A stretch of DNA of 64,000 nt from Blastopirellula marina (GCF_002967765.1 NZ_PUHY01000012.1:868001-932000), one strand, 5' to 3'. Shown: positions 1-9,738, counted from the first letter of the stretch. The notes: generated by a model not told the origin, from the letters alone. A program made the numbers and translations.

Positions 1-1371
1 TCAGGGCAGTATTTCTGGCGAACTGGGCGGGGTGCGATTTTGCGAGGCGCGGTCTGGGATCCGACGATCCCCAGTTATCCGCTCCTGCTAAACGATGCCG
101 GTTATCACATTGGTCAGACCTACAAAGTTTGGAGCCCTGGTACGCCGGTTGATGCTCCGTATGGAGGTCAGAAGTTTGCTTACGAAAAAGCAGGCGGGGC
201 CTTCAATCAGTTCTCGCAGCGAGCAACTGCCCTCGTTAAGAAAGGCAAGTCGGTTGAAGAAGCGAAAGAAGAGCTGTACGGCCAGGTGCGTGGCAACTTC
301 AAGGCGTTCCTCAGTGCCCGAAACGAAGGGGCGCCCTTCTGTTATTGGTTCGGTCCAACCAACGTCCATCGCAAATGGATCGCTGGAAGCGGCAAGGAAC
401 TGTGGGATATCAACCCAGACGATCTGGAAGGAAAGATGCCGAAGTTCATGCCCGACGTTCCTGTCGTGCGACAAGACTTAGCGGATTATCTTGGCGAGAT
501 CCAAGCGTTCGATGCCGCGCTCGGGATTTTGGTTGAAGAATTGAAGCAAGCGGGAGAGCTCGACAATACGATCATCGTGGTGAGTGGCGACCACGGCCCG
601 CCTGGCTTTCCTGAGGGTAAGTGCAATTTATACGACTTTGGAACGCACGTTGCCCTGGCGATCGCTGGACCTGGTGTGAACGGAGGTCGCGTGGTCGATG
701 ACTTTACGATTTTGCCAGACCTGGCTCCCACCTTTTTAGAAGCTGCGGGCGAACCAGTCCCGGATGTGATGACGGCCAAAAGTCTGTGGCCGGTGCTGAT
801 GTCGGAGAAGGAGGGACTTGTCGACCCGGCCCGTACCGCGGCATTTACGGGACGCGAACGCCACGTCGAGATGGCACGGACAGGAAATAAGCCGTATCCA
901 ATGCGAGGGATTCAAACGGCTGACTATCAATTAATTGTCAACTTTCGGCCAGACCGTTGGCCAATGGGCAACCCGTACAATTTGGATGGAGATAATCCAC
1001 CGACCAAGGATGAGTTGACCAATCAAACCTCGGTGACTTATCCCGACGACGATGCAAGTCCGACCAAGGCATTCCTGGTGATGCATCGAAACGATCCGGC
1101 GGTGAAGCCGCTGTATGAGCGGAACTATGGGAAGCGACCGCGAATCGAATTGTACGATTTGAAGAAGGATCCTAGTCAGATGACCAACGTGGCAGACGAT
1201 CCGAGCTATGCCAAAGTCAGAGCTGAATTGACCAAGCGTTTGATGAACGAGCTTGAGGCCAGCGGCGACCCACGGTTGATCGAAGATGGTAAGTTCTTCG
1301 AGACACCTCCTATGGCAGGTCCGCTCCCGGATGACGTGCCGAAGCCGAATCGGCAACGTGCTCGGAAGTGA
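1..1371 (+). CDS. Sulfatase, 5'-truncated by the window edge
   Basis: The reading frame is open from base 1 to the TGA at 1369-1371, so the gene starts upstream. What remains is the C-terminal two thirds of a sulfatase of the alkaline-phosphatase superfamily: the first visible residues ([13 protein letters not shown]) resemble the segment that follows the formylglycine CxPSR motif, which would lie outside the window. Residues encoded near 580-600 read [10 protein letters not shown], the metal-binding Asp-His of the family, followed by a conserved [14 protein letters not shown] segment. Such enzymes hydrolyse sulfate esters, often of marine polysaccharides, and are usually exported. The substrate cannot be told. 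It converges on another sulfatase, and a bidirectional terminator lies between them. A TTG at 40 is not a likely start because the homology continues upstream of it. Confidence 0.9.
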   Translation, partial: SGQYFWRTGRGAILRGAVWDPTIPSYPLLLNDAGYHIGQTYKVWSPGTPVDAPYGGQKFAYEKAGGAFNQFSQRATALVKKGKSVEEAKEELYGQVRGNFKAFLSARNEGAPFCYWFGPTNVHRKWIAGSGKELWDINPDDLEGKMPKFMPDVPVVRQDLADYLGEIQAFDAALGILVEELKQAGELDNTIIVVSGDHGPPGFPEGKCNLYDFGTHVALAIAGPGVNGGRVVDDFTILPDLAPTFLEAAGEPVPDVMTAKSLWPVLMSEKEGLVDPARTAAFTGRERHVEMARTGNKPYPMRGIQTADYQLIVNFRPDRWPMGNPYNLDGDNPPTKDELTNQTSVTYPDDDASPTKAFLVMHRNDPAVKPLYERNYGKRPRIELYDLKKDPSQMTNVADDPSYAKVRAELTKRLMNELEASGDPRLIEDGKFFETPPMAGPLPDDVPKPNRQRARK

Positions 1372-1382
1372 TCAAAACAAAA

Positions 1383-1411
1383 AAAGGGCCTGCTTGATTG
1401 GCAGGCCCTTT
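1383..1411. terminator. Bidirectional intrinsic terminator between the two sulfatases
   Basis: A perfect 11-bp inverted repeat (AAAGGGCCTGC at 1383-1393, GCAGGCCCTTT at 1401-1411) with a 7-nt loop, flanked by A-rich and T-rich sides. It sits between two convergent stop codons (1371 and 1442), so it can serve both genes. Confidence 0.85.
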
Positions 1412-1441
1412 CTAACTGGGGTCGTCGCTTTACGGAGCGAC

Positions 1442-2923
1442 TTACTTTTCCGCTTCAATTTGGGCAAGCAGTTCTTTCAGTTCGTTGAACTTCATTTGAT
1501 TCGCTTTGGAAACATCGGCCGTTTCACCTGGATCTTTGGCAAGATTGTACAGCGACAACTTGCTGTTCTTGTTACGGCCTTCGCGAACTAGCTTCCATTC
1601 GCCGACGCGTAAGCCAATTCCGCGTGGGGCTTCTTCCACAACGTAGTCGCGACCCTTCGCATCAGCTTCGCCGAGCAACGTTTCCGGCAAAGCTTCGCTA
1701 TCAGGTAGAGCACCCTCAGGAACTTCTTGCCCAACGATCGATGCGAATGTAGCACCTAAGTCGGTCGTAGTGATCATCTTGTCCGAAGTTTGTCCTGGCT
1801 TCACGACCTCGGGCCATTTCACGATGAATGGCGTTCGGGTTCCCCCTTCAAACGGAGTGTATTTGCCACCACGATAAGGGCCAGCCGGCAGGTGATCTCC
1901 CAGTTTTTCGACCGCACCATCTTTGTAGCCGTCGTCCAGTACAGGACCATTATCACTGCAAAAGACGATCAATGTGTTCTCGGTAAGCTTCAATTCGTCG
2001 AGTGTCTTCACGAGTTCACCCACACACCAGTCGAGCTGAACAATCGCATCACCACGCAGGCCTACTGAAGTCTTGCCTTGAAATCGTTCGTGCGGCATTC
2101 GAGGGACATGCGTGTCGTGAGAGGCAAAGAACAAGAAGAACGGCTCGTCCTTGTTGGCTTTGATCCACTCGTTCGACTTTTTAACCCATTCGTCGGCTAG
2201 GTCCTCGTCGCGCCAGCGAGCCGCGTGCCCGCCGGTAAAGAACCCAATGCGACCGATGCCGTTGTGAATGGTGTTGTTGTGTCCGTGGCTCCAGTCGAGC
2301 TTGAGCGTATCACGCGCTGTCACGCCAGTCGGTTGACCGTCTGGATTCTTGTTACCAACCCACAGCGGATCGTTGGGATCGAGATCGCGAACGCGATGGT
2401 TTTCAACATAGACGCTTGGTACGCGATCATTGGTCGTGGGTAGGAGAAAGCAGTAGTCGAAGCCAATCTCCAGTGGGCCTGGTTTCAGTTCGCCATTCCA
2501 GTCGGGACCTTTTCCTTCGCCAAGGCCCAGGTGCCACTTGCCAACCACGGCCGTTTTGTAGCCAGCCTTTTGCAGAACTTCTGGGAAGGTTTCGGTCGAT
2601 GGTTTGATAATCGAGGTAGCGTTCGGCGGAGCGATCCCGGTTCCTTGCTGGCGAAAAGCGTACATGCCGGTCAGAAACGCGAAGCGGGTCGGTGTGCAGG
2701 TTGAAGTCGAGCAGTAACCACTGGTGAACCGTAAACCGTCGCTGGCAAGGGCATCGATGTGTGGTGTCGGGATGGCCTTCGAGCCGTAGCAGCCAACGTC
2801 GCCGTAACCGAGGTCGTCTGCCATTATGACGATTATGTTAGGCGTCTTCGTTTCCGCAGATCCGGACGAGACAAGGCAACTAAGCACAATGCAGCATGTC
2901 AGGGCATGAAGCAGGGTCTTCAT
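1442..2923 (-). CDS. Secreted arylsulfatase
   Basis: A complete 493-residue sulfatase. Residues 1-23 form a signal peptide (hydrophobic core, then GSAETK). The N-terminal metal-binding segment NIIVIMADDLGYGDVG is at 29-44, and the formylglycine motif CTPTR is at 76-80, so Cys76 is the residue converted to formylglycine by a sulfatase-modifying enzyme. A second metal site is seen as FCSDNGP in the C-terminal half. The C-terminus ends in the LYNLAKDPGETADVS type subdomain. It is expected to hydrolyse sulfate esters outside the cytoplasm; the substrate is not evident. An AGGAAG stands about 10 nt before the ATG. It is convergent with the preceding sulfatase and faces a YCII gene on its 5' side. 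Confidence 0.95.
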   Translation of the reverse strand: MKTLLHALTCCIVLSCLVSSGSAETKTPNIIVIMADDLGYGDVGCYGSKAIPTPHIDALASDGLRFTSGYCSTSTCTPTRFAFLTGMYAFRQQGTGIAPPNATSIIKPSTETFPEVLQKAGYKTAVVGKWHLGLGEGKGPDWNGELKPGPLEIGFDYCFLLPTTNDRVPSVYVENHRVRDLDPNDPLWVGNKNPDGQPTGVTARDTLKLDWSHGHNNTIHNGIGRIGFFTGGHAARWRDEDLADEWVKKSNEWIKANKDEPFFLFFASHDTHVPRMPHERFQGKTSVGLRGDAIVQLDWCVGELVKTLDELKLTENTLIVFCSDNGPVLDDGYKDGAVEKLGDHLPAGPYRGGKYTPFEGGTRTPFIVKWPEVVKPGQTSDKMITTTDLGATFASIVGQEVPEGALPDSEALPETLLGEADAKGRDYVVEEAPRGIGLRVGEWKLVREGRNKNSKLSLYNLAKDPGETADVSKANQMKFNELKELLAQIEAEK

Positions 2924-3164
2924 AAACCGATATCTTCCTAATGAGAGTGTCAGAGGGGAGCAGATAAGGTGAAACGTGACTCCTATTCTAACCTAAAGTT
3001 ATGCGCAATATCTAACGTTCCATGCCATGGTGGGGTAAGGCAAGATGATCAATATTGATGAAGATGGTCGAAAACGCACATCGCCATTCGACGATTCCAT
3101 GAACAGCAGACGATCTGATCTGCGATGTGTCAGTGGACCCATTTTGTCTAAGAGGAAAAGCTCG

Positions 3165-3527
3165 ATGAAATACATCTTGCTGATGTACCATACCGAAGGT
3201 GTTTTCACGCCTGAAGAATTGCCGCGGGAAATGCAGTACTCCTTGGAACTGTGCAAGGAGCTGCATGCCAAAGGGCAGTTCCTCGGAGCTTCACCTTTGC
3301 TGCCGGTTAGTGCCGCGACCAGTTTAAGCAGTAAGTCCGGTCGACTCGACGTCGTCGACGGTCCATTCGCCGAAACCAAAGAACAGCTTGGTGGCTATGT
3401 ATTGGTCGACGTTCCGAATCTGGACGATGCGATCGAGGTAGCTCAGAAGTTTCCGGCGGCGAAACGAGGAACGGTCGAGATCCGTCCTTTGTTCGAGTTG
3501 GAGGGGATTCCGAAAGTAACCGATTAG
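3165..3527 (+). CDS. YCII-related domain protein
   Basis: A 120-residue protein beginning MKYILLMYHTEG and carrying the typical YCII/DGPF-type sequence DGPFAETKEQLGGYVLVDV, followed by a conserved IEVAQKFP segment and an IRPLFE strand. These small ferredoxin-like-fold proteins are often linked to ECF sigma factors, and their biochemical role is mostly unknown. The frame is open from 3045, but the ATG at 3165 is preceded by AGAGGA and matches the family's usual N-terminus, so the longer form is unlikely. Its last 4 bases overlap the 3' end of the convergent glycosidase gene. No sigma factor gene lies next to it. Confidence 0.88.
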   Translation: MKYILLMYHTEGVFTPEELPREMQYSLELCKELHAKGQFLGASPLLPVSAATSLSSKSGRLDVVDGPFAETKEQLGGYVLVDVPNLDDAIEVAQKFPAAKRGTVEIRPLFELEGIPKVTD

Positions 3528-5137
3528 TTGGCTTCCCCAACCAGAACCCAGTCTTGCTGGTCAGGAGCCTGGAATTGGCCAGGCCTCTTGGCGTCGGCCG
3601 CGTTGCGTTTGCCGGTGCGCGGATCAAACCAGAAGAAATTTTTCACGCGAGCGATCTTCGACGTGTCGAGTACGACCTCGCCACCTACCGGCAAGTACGC
3701 CACGAATAGGTTGCCGTTGTCCGATCGCGCGGCCGAGATATGCTCGGCAGGCCTTTGTTTTCCGTTAGGTGACTTGACCACATCATTCGCTGGGCGAAGC
3801 TTCCACCAATCCAAGCTTGTGAAAAGCCGTGCCAGATAGCCCATGTCGGTACTGCCTGGCAGATTGATCGCTTCATTCCAGGGGTTGGCAATGCCAGATC
3901 CGCCATGGTTCTGCGGTGTGTTTGGTTTTGTTTCCCAACTCCAAACGCCGTGGGCACCATAGCTGACGCCGGCGGTTGGAGCGTTAAGTAAGCTCCAGTA
4001 GGCCGCTCGGCGAACGTTGTAAGCGGGATGTGGCTTCTTCGAATTGTATGCGATGTGCCCTTCGTAAGGAGGCTCGGAGTTGATGATTGGACGCGGCGGA
4101 TCGTTTTGCCACAGCTTCGATGGCGGACCGGAATGAATCCAGCTTAATGCGGCGTCGCTATCACCGTGACCACTTTGATAGATCAGCACATCGAGCCATT
4201 TCTCATTCGTGAACGAATCGAAATGCCATTGCATGCCTTGGGGGTGCAAGGTAACCGGAGCATGATGCCGATTGGCAAACACCGCTTTGCCGATCGCTTT
4301 CCAATGCTCGGCCCGTTGGCCACTGTAATTCTCATCACCACCGAGAAACCAGAGCACATCGTTGCCGCCGTATCGTGCTTCGATGTACTTGGCCAGCTTG
4401 ATTGCTTGATCGGTGGGAAGTTTGCCGGGCGTATAGCTTTCGTCTCCCAATGCCCAGAGCATCACAGGCGCTGCCAGGAGATTATGCTGGTTCACAGCGT
4501 CGATTCTGGCATCGAGCCGCTTGAAGAATTCGGGATGAATCTGGATCGCTTCACGTCCCTCGTAAGCGACTTGACCTTCCTGGTTTTTATAGGCCGTGCG
4601 CCACTGGGTAGTAACGAGTTGAATAGCCGTGAAGTGCTTCGCTTGGCGATCACTGAGGTAGGAGTCCCAGTCCTTTTCATCGGAAAGTAGGGCACCGTTC
4701 CACGCGGTATCCGCGAGCCAGAAGAAAGGAGTTCCGTCGGCATGTTGAAGATACCGTCCGTTTGTTGAGACCTCGATCGGACCATGCTGCTGAAAGATGG
4801 TCTGCCCGGTGTTTTGCACACAGCGGAAGTTGCCAGACTGATTGCTTAGGCCAGAGTAATAGGCATCAGAGCTCGTACTGAATTTCCAAATCCCGATCTC
4901 ATCCGGCTTAAAGCGGACCTTCCAAGTACGACCGCCATCCCAAAAGGTCCGTCGCTGAAAGATTTTCCCAGATGGACTGGTCAGCGTTACAGAAACGTCG
5001 GCAGATTCTGGCGTCTTGTCGGATGCAGTGAACGAATGTTCCCAGCGATCCCACTTGCCCACATCATCGCCTAGCAAGCGTGACGACGTGAATTCCAGAA
5101 AAACGAGCGACACCACGATAAGAAGCAAAAAACGCAT
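3524..5137 (-). CDS. Secreted DUF5060/DUF4038 (GH140-like) glycoside hydrolase
   Basis: A 537-residue protein with a signal peptide (about residues 1-23). An N-terminal beta-sandwich follows (DUF5060-like, WKVRFKPDEIGIWKFST). Next comes the DUF4038 catalytic TIM barrel, recognised by a GTPFFWLADTAWNG segment and a later YGGNDVLWFLGGDE segment. The C-terminus resembles the putative collagen-binding or beta-sandwich domain of this family (YLPVGGEVVLDTSKIARVKNFWFDPRTG-like). Characterised DUF4038 enzymes include GH140 apiosidases that act on rhamnogalacturonan II side chains; the substrate here is inferred only at family level. Catalytic acids were not assigned. The 3' end overlaps the convergent YCII gene by 4 nt. 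Confidence 0.85.
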   Translation of the reverse strand: MRFLLLIVVSLVFLEFTSSRLLGDDVGKWDRWEHSFTASDKTPESADVSVTLTSPSGKIFQRRTFWDGGRTWKVRFKPDEIGIWKFSTSSDAYYSGLSNQSGNFRCVQNTGQTIFQQHGPIEVSTNGRYLQHADGTPFFWLADTAWNGALLSDEKDWDSYLSDRQAKHFTAIQLVTTQWRTAYKNQEGQVAYEGREAIQIHPEFFKRLDARIDAVNQHNLLAAPVMLWALGDESYTPGKLPTDQAIKLAKYIEARYGGNDVLWFLGGDENYSGQRAEHWKAIGKAVFANRHHAPVTLHPQGMQWHFDSFTNEKWLDVLIYQSGHGDSDAALSWIHSGPPSKLWQNDPPRPIINSEPPYEGHIAYNSKKPHPAYNVRRAAYWSLLNAPTAGVSYGAHGVWSWETKPNTPQNHGGSGIANPWNEAINLPGSTDMGYLARLFTSLDWWKLRPANDVVKSPNGKQRPAEHISAARSDNGNLFVAYLPVGGEVVLDTSKIARVKNFFWFDPRTGKRNAADAKRPGQFQAPDQQDWVLVGEAN

Positions 5138-5275
5138 CGGAGCGAACTCCCTGAGAGGCGAGCATGTGGGGAAGAAGCTTCAACGAGGTGGGGCTCGTCT
5201 TGGAAGGACCATTCCGCGATATCGCGGAATGGTCCGCAGGTTAGTAGGTTTTGGCAAAAGCCGACTTGAGGCGAG

Positions 5276-5722
5276 TTAGCCCTGGTTCTTGAAAACCATG
5301 ACCTGAACGATCGTTTTGGCTCGCTGCGAGTCCAATTCGAGCTTGATCATGAGGTCGTCAATAAAGGCCTTTTCATCTGCCTCGACGACACCATCCGCGA
5401 GGACGATATCGCATGCGTTGGCGAAAGCGGTCTCGCGTAATTCAGGAGGAACTGCAGGAATCGCCGATGCGATTAGTTTCTCAGGACCACCTCGCTTCAA
5501 AATGCCGAGCAGACGATCCATCATCGAGTTAAATCGATGAGGAGGAACATTTTGGTACATCTTCATGCGTGCCAATGCGGTAACCAGAGCGCCAACTTCT
5601 TCGTCGGCAATATGGCCATCGCAAGCGGAAGCCGCCAGCAGCGTGCCTGCAAAGCCTTCTTGAGGGCCGAATTGCTCAGGTGCGAAGGAGGAATCGTCGA
5701 GGACATCATCAAATAGTGACAT
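5276..5722 (-). CDS. TerB-like domain protein (copy 2 of a tandem pair)
   Basis: 148 residues, all-helical, with acidic motifs DGHIADEEV and DIVLADGVVEADEKAF that are typical of TerB/DjlA-type tellurite-resistance-associated domains, where they can bind metal. No signal peptide or membrane segment is seen. The ATG at 5722 (MSLFDDVLDD) is favoured because GGAAAT lies 5 to 10 nt before it; an in-frame TTG at 5734 would add four residues. It is clearly a paralogue of the gene just upstream (5784-6227), sharing the ANACDIVLADGVVE stretch, and both are on the same strand 61 bp apart, so a tandem duplication and co-transcription are likely. No ter operon is nearby; function unknown. Confidence 0.8.
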   Translation of the reverse strand: MSLFDDVLDDSSFAPEQFGPQEGFAGTLLAASACDGHIADEEVGALVTALARMKMYQNVPPHRFNSMMDRLLGILKRGGPEKLIASAIPAVPPELRETAFANACDIVLADGVVEADEKAFIDDLMIKLELDSQRAKTIVQVMVFKNQG

Positions 5723-5783
5723 AGGGATTTCCAAATCGTCTAAAGGTTCGATTGGCGATTGCGCGTTGCCGTTGTGCTTGGTA

Positions 5784-6227
5784 CTAGCCTTTGTTCTTAA
5801 TGACCATCACTTCGGCAATCGTCTTGGCAACCTTGGCGTCGAGCTGCAACTTGTCTCGCAGTCGTTCCATGAACACCTTTTCGTCTTGTTCAACAACTCC
5901 ATCGGCCAGCACAATGTCGCACGCATTCGCAAACGCCGCTTTACGCAAGTCCTTGGGAAGCGTTTCCGTACAAGCATCGATCAGAGCGTCGACACCTTTC
6001 TTTTTCATAAAACCATGCAGCTTGTTCAAGGTTTTTCCGTACTGTCGTCCGTCGTACCGTTGGAAAAGTTTCATGCGGACTAGGCAGGTGATTAGGCCGT
6101 TGACTTCATCATCGGCGATGTGCCCATCACATCCGCTGGCTCCCATCAGGATGCCTGCGAACGACTCCTGCGGTGTGAGTTTGGAGGAGCTTTCCATTCC
6201 TCCGAACAGCGAGTCCAATAGTCCCAT
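5784..6227 (-). CDS. TerB-like domain protein (copy 1 of a tandem pair)
   Basis: 147 residues, starting MGLLDSLFGGMES. It has the same two acidic TerB-like motifs as its neighbour (SGCDGHIADDEV and ANACDIVLADGVVEQDEK) and the same C-terminal pattern ending in VMVIKNKG versus VMVFKNQG. The TerB fold is a helical bundle with conserved acidic residues; its role outside tellurite resistance is largely unknown. The gene precedes its paralogue on the same strand. The region upstream, 6228-6482, shows no gene. Confidence 0.8.
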   Translation of the reverse strand: MGLLDSLFGGMESSSKLTPQESFAGILMGASGCDGHIADDEVNGLITCLVRMKLFQRYDGRQYGKTLNKLHGFMKKKGVDALIDACTETLPKDLRKAAFANACDIVLADGVVEQDEKVFMERLRDKLQLDAKVAKTIAEVMVIKNKG

Positions 6228-6482
6228 CGTGTTGGTTCCCTCTATTTAAGCTGGTACTTGGAGATAAGATGATTTGATAACGGAAATAGGTGTTCGTTGG
6301 GTCTCTTCAAATCTTGGAATCATTTCACCAAGAAAGTTGTCAATCAGGATGTCTATTACCTAATGTCCATATTAAACGGTTTCGTTTCTAAGGTCTTCCA
6401 AAATTCCCCTAAGTTGTCAAATTGCAACATTCCCCGTTGACGAGAGTTTGCCATGAATTAAGGGGGGAGTCTTCTGCCGAAG

Positions 6483-7418
6483 TTACCTCAAAGGAAGATA
6501 GATCTTCGTGCACCACTGATCGATTGGCAGCTCGTGTGGATCGTTGGTGTAGATTTCGAATGCACTACAGCCACTTTGTTTCATTCGTTTGTAGCGAACG
6601 TACTGATTCGCGGCGCTCCACCCATTGCCCAAATGCTTGTAGTCGCCAAGATGTTCGACACAAAGTGCTTTCAGTTCGGGGCACGACCAAACCTCCAATG
6701 GCGCGGTCACCGACTTGCTTTGATCATTGGGAACGATCTTGCCAACTGTGTAATCGCATGTCTGCGACTTTAAATTGAATTTGTGATAGGCCGACATCAA
6801 TGCGCCATCATGGGCAATGCCATGCTTTTCGAGCAGCGGTAGCAGCTCGCTGACCGCAGCTTCCATCGATGGTCCGATCGCTTGAAGGGAACATGACTTT
6901 CGTATTCCAATCATTGTGATCGGAGCGACTTGCTCTACGCCAAGGATTTTGGTCTGCGAGTGAACCGTTCCGGTTTCGATATACTCCTTGAGCATCTTCA
7001 GGCCACGATCGTAGTCCATGCTGATGAACGTCTGCATCATGGACTTCATCCAAAACATGAACCAGGGAAGCGAGCCATCCATCACCCAGGTAAGTTTCGT
7101 GCCATTGCCTGTTCGCTCGATGTCGAATGCGACATTCGATTGCGATTTAAATGGTTTCAAAAATCGGATCTCGTCATCGATCCGCCGATCGGCTTCCAGT
7201 TTGACGTGTTCGATCTCGCCACTGCCGACGATTTGACCTTCCCAGGCATAGGTCGATCCGACTGAGTTCGAGTTCTCGCTGACCGTCACCTTGGCGGTTG
7301 GTTCCGAACAGAGCCATGGACTCCAACTTGTCCAAGTCTTGTAGTCGACAACTTTCTCGTAGACAGTTTCCGGCGAGGCTGCGATCTCGATCGATCTTTC
7401 GACGTGAAAACGGGGCAT
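6483..7418 (-). CDS. SRPBCC domain fused to GyrI-like effector-binding domain
   Basis: 311 residues from the ATG at 7418 (MPRFHVERSIEIAAS). Residues 1 to about 145 form a SRPBCC/polyketide-cyclase-like ligand-binding domain (ASPETVYEKVVDYKTWTSWS). Residues from about 155 form a GyrI-like/AraC effector-binding domain that ends in a DQWCTKIYLPLR segment. Such fusions bind small hydrophobic ligands; the ligand is unknown. The frame is open to 7529, and the extra N-terminus would add a hydrophobic stretch; I prefer 7418 because the SRPBCC domain normally starts there, although no strong Shine-Dalgarno sequence precedes it. The ArsR gene upstream on the same strand may regulate it, as ArsR/SRPBCC neighbours are common. 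Confidence 0.82.
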   Translation of the reverse strand: MPRFHVERSIEIAASPETVYEKVVDYKTWTSWSPWLCSEPTAKVTVSENSNSVGSTYAWEGQIVGSGEIEHVKLEADRRIDDEIRFLKPFKSQSNVAFDIERTGNGTKLTWVMDGSLPWFMFWMKSMMQTFISMDYDRGLKMLKEYIETGTVHSQTKILGVEQVAPITMIGIRKSCSLQAIGPSMEAAVSELLPLLEKHGIAHDGALMSAYHKFNLKSQTCDYTVGKIVPNDQSKSVTAPLEVWSCPELKALCVEHLGDYKHLGNGWSAANQYVRYKRMKQSGCSAFEIYTNDPHELPIDQWCTKIYLPLR

Positions 7419-7618
7419 AACGGTAGCCGTATAGCGTGTGATGCAGAGAAAAGCAAATAGGATAAGAAGTTCTTGGCAGTCGAGATTATGGTGCCCAGAA
7501 TGGGCTACGTCAAAGATTTTCGTTCCCAAAAGAAGGGCATCTTCGGCCCATTCATTCGATCGAGAAGTTGATAGGCAGAATCACCCTGGCAAGGGGAATA
7601 TCTTGAACCAAGAGTCCC

Positions 7619-7942
7619 CTACGACTGATCCAAATCCAACGAACAGCAGCCGAAATCGATGCGGCGAGTCTGGGTTTCGGTGGCCTCTTGTCCGCAAGCG
7701 ACAACATCGGGATGCAGTTGGTAGATGACGAAGCGACCTTGCTTCTGCGACTGGACGACCTGAGCGTGGCGCAAAACGCCTAGATGGTGGGAAATCTTGA
7801 CGATTTCTTCACCCAGCTTCTCAGACAAATCGCTGACGTTCATCGCCCCTTGAAACAACTGTTCCACGATACGGAGCCTATCCGGGTCGGCCAGGGCTTT
7901 GAGACGCGTGGCACACAGTTCGTATTCGAGCTTCTTCTTCAT
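7619..7942 (-). CDS. ArsR-family transcriptional regulator
   Basis: 107 residues with a winged helix-turn-helix of the ArsR/SmtB type: LKALADPDRLRIVEQLFQ, then the recognition region VKISHHLGVLRHAQVV, then the wing RFVIYQLHPDV. The C-terminal tail carries a vicinal cysteine pair (IDFGCCSLDL) plus Cys79 or so in VVACGQEA, which could bind a metal or respond to oxidation; this is inference. It precedes the SRPBCC/GyrI-like gene on the same strand and is divergent from the DUF2254 gene, so it might control either side. No clear operator palindrome was identified in the 250-bp divergent region. Confidence 0.88.
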   Translation of the reverse strand: MKKKLEYELCATRLKALADPDRLRIVEQLFQGAMNVSDLSEKLGEEIVKISHHLGVLRHAQVVQSQKQGRFVIYQLHPDVVACGQEATETQTRRIDFGCCSLDLDQS

Positions 7943-8193
7943 CGAGCGACCGCGAGACTTTCCGATGCCGTCAACAATTGGCTTTTTAAGGATTCGCTAG
8001 GGCCAACGGCTGTCGCCCCAATTGTAAGCAGAAACGGCTTGATTCACCAGATGAACGCTCGGCCAACGATCGGTTCAGGACAACTTCATCGAATCGTCTG
8101 CGATTCGTCTTACGGAACATTGCGTGTATGATCGAAGTGCCCGAATGGGCCTGTGATGGTAGGTTGAACTAATTCGACGAAGTGGCACCTTTG

Positions 8194-9630
8194 ATGACCG
8201 CAAATGGAAAGTGGATGAATTTATGGGACCGAGCCCGCTCTAGCCTGTGGTTTGTGCCGATTCTCTGCACGTTGGGGGGCATCATGTCCGCCGTCGTCAT
8301 GTTGGCGCTGGACTATGCCTGGAAGAGTTCGTGGCAACTTCCCTTCTGGTTAGAGACCACTACCGACGGTGCGCAAACGATTCTCTCGACCATCTCAGGC
8401 GGGATGATCACCGTGGTTGGTGTGGTGCTTTCCATGACCATGGTGACGCTTTCAATTACCTCCTCTCAGTTTGGTTCTCGTGTGCTCCGTAGCCGTATCC
8501 GCGATCGGACGACGCAGTGGACCATCGGTGCGTTCCTCGGAACCACCGTCTATAGTCTGGTCGTCCTAAAGATGGTCCGTAAGATCGGGGAAGATGATTT
8601 CCTGATCCCCCATTTCTCCGTGATGGCGTCAATTCTGTTTGCGATTACCAGCTTGGTGATTTTGCTCTACTTCATCCATCACATCACCATGATCGCTCAG
8701 GCTCCAGAGATTGTGGCCAGCTTAGCGAATGACCTCAATCGTTCCATTGAAACGATCTTCCCGGAGAAGATCGGTGACCCGCCACCAGACGAAGCATCAC
8801 CTCACGTGAAGGTAACCGATGCCCAGCGAGATGCGATCCGTGATGGCATCACAATTCGGTCAAAGGCGGAAGGGTATATCCAGACGATTGAGGCGGACGA
8901 ACTGTTATCGTTGGCGGTGAAGCATAACCTGATCATTCAACTTCCTAAACGTCCTGGTGACTTCTTGGCACTCGAAGAACCAATTGCCCTTGTCGCAGGA
9001 TTTCAGAACAAAGATGAGAAAGAACTGACGCTGGCCATCAACGAAGCGTTCTATCTCGGAAATAGTCGTTCGCCTCGGCAAGATGTCAATTGCTCAGTGC
9101 ACGAACTGGCTCAGATGGCCGTGCGTGCCCTTAGCCCTGGGATCAACGATCCCTATACCGCGGTCAATTGTATCGATCGTTTGTCGGCGGCTCTTTGCCA
9201 CTTGGCACGCCGAAAAATGCCTGATGCGAATCGATTCGATCCTGATGGGAACTTGCGTCTGGTGGTGGATCGCCAAAGCTTCTCCAGCGTAATGCACGCT
9301 GCTTTTGATCAGATCCGCAGCTACGCGACAAGCAGCGTCGCCGTTTCTCAGCGGTTGATGGAATGTTATTTACGAATCGCCGACAATGTTAGCGAACCGG
9401 AGCAAGCTGACGATGTATCGCACCAGGCTCGATTGACGCTGGAAGGTGTGCTTGAGGCCAAGCATCACCCGGCCGACGTGCATGTCCTGCACGAGCAGTT
9501 CAACCGTTTGAATAAGCAACTTGAGCCGCTTAAGGCGAAGCTGACCTCGCAACCAGAACAAAAACAGGCCGATTCGGAGAAGCAAGAGACGCGCAAAGAA
9601 GGAGAGGCCAGTGGCGAGGTGATTGGTTAG
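8194..9630 (+). CDS. DUF2254 integral membrane protein
   Basis: About 478 residues. Four predicted membrane segments lie in the first 175 residues (WFVPILCTLGGIMSAVVML; the ISGGMITVVGVVLSMTMVTL region; the WTIGAFLGTTVYSLVVL region; the SLVILLYFIHHITMI region). The SGGMITVVGVVLSMTMV and ITSSQFGSRVLR segments are diagnostic for DUF2254. A long cytoplasmic or periplasmic C-terminal part follows (AVRALSPGINDPYTAVNCIDRL is conserved). The function of DUF2254 is unknown. Possible starts are GTG 8182, ATG 8194 and ATG 8215; the last has a GGAAAG just upstream and is a serious alternative. The C-terminus is charged and Gln/Glu-rich. Confidence 0.88.
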   Translation: MTANGKWMNLWDRARSSLWFVPILCTLGGIMSAVVMLALDYAWKSSWQLPFWLETTTDGAQTILSTISGGMITVVGVVLSMTMVTLSITSSQFGSRVLRSRIRDRTTQWTIGAFLGTTVYSLVVLKMVRKIGEDDFLIPHFSVMASILFAITSLVILLYFIHHITMIAQAPEIVASLANDLNRSIETIFPEKIGDPPPDEASPHVKVTDAQRDAIRDGITIRSKAEGYIQTIEADELLSLAVKHNLIIQLPKRPGDFLALEEPIALVAGFQNKDEKELTLAINEAFYLGNSRSPRQDVNCSVHELAQMAVRALSPGINDPYTAVNCIDRLSAALCHLARRKMPDANRFDPDGNLRLVVDRQSFSSVMHAAFDQIRSYATSSVAVSQRLMECYLRIADNVSEPEQADDVSHQARLTLEGVLEAKHHPADVHVLHEQFNRLNKQLEPLKAKLTSQPEQKQADSEKQETRKEGEASGEVIG

Positions 9631-9738
9631 GTTTTCCTGTTCAACGGAGGATCTGCGGAAAAATCTTGCCCTTTCGGCGGACATTCTTCGCCATAACTGT
9701 TAAGCGGAAACTAGTCCTACCAACAATCGGAAGAACCG

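Noticed and set aside
4166-4690. A 174-codon plus-strand open frame
   Set aside because: Antisense to the DUF4038 glycosidase, whose motifs are well preserved on the other strand.
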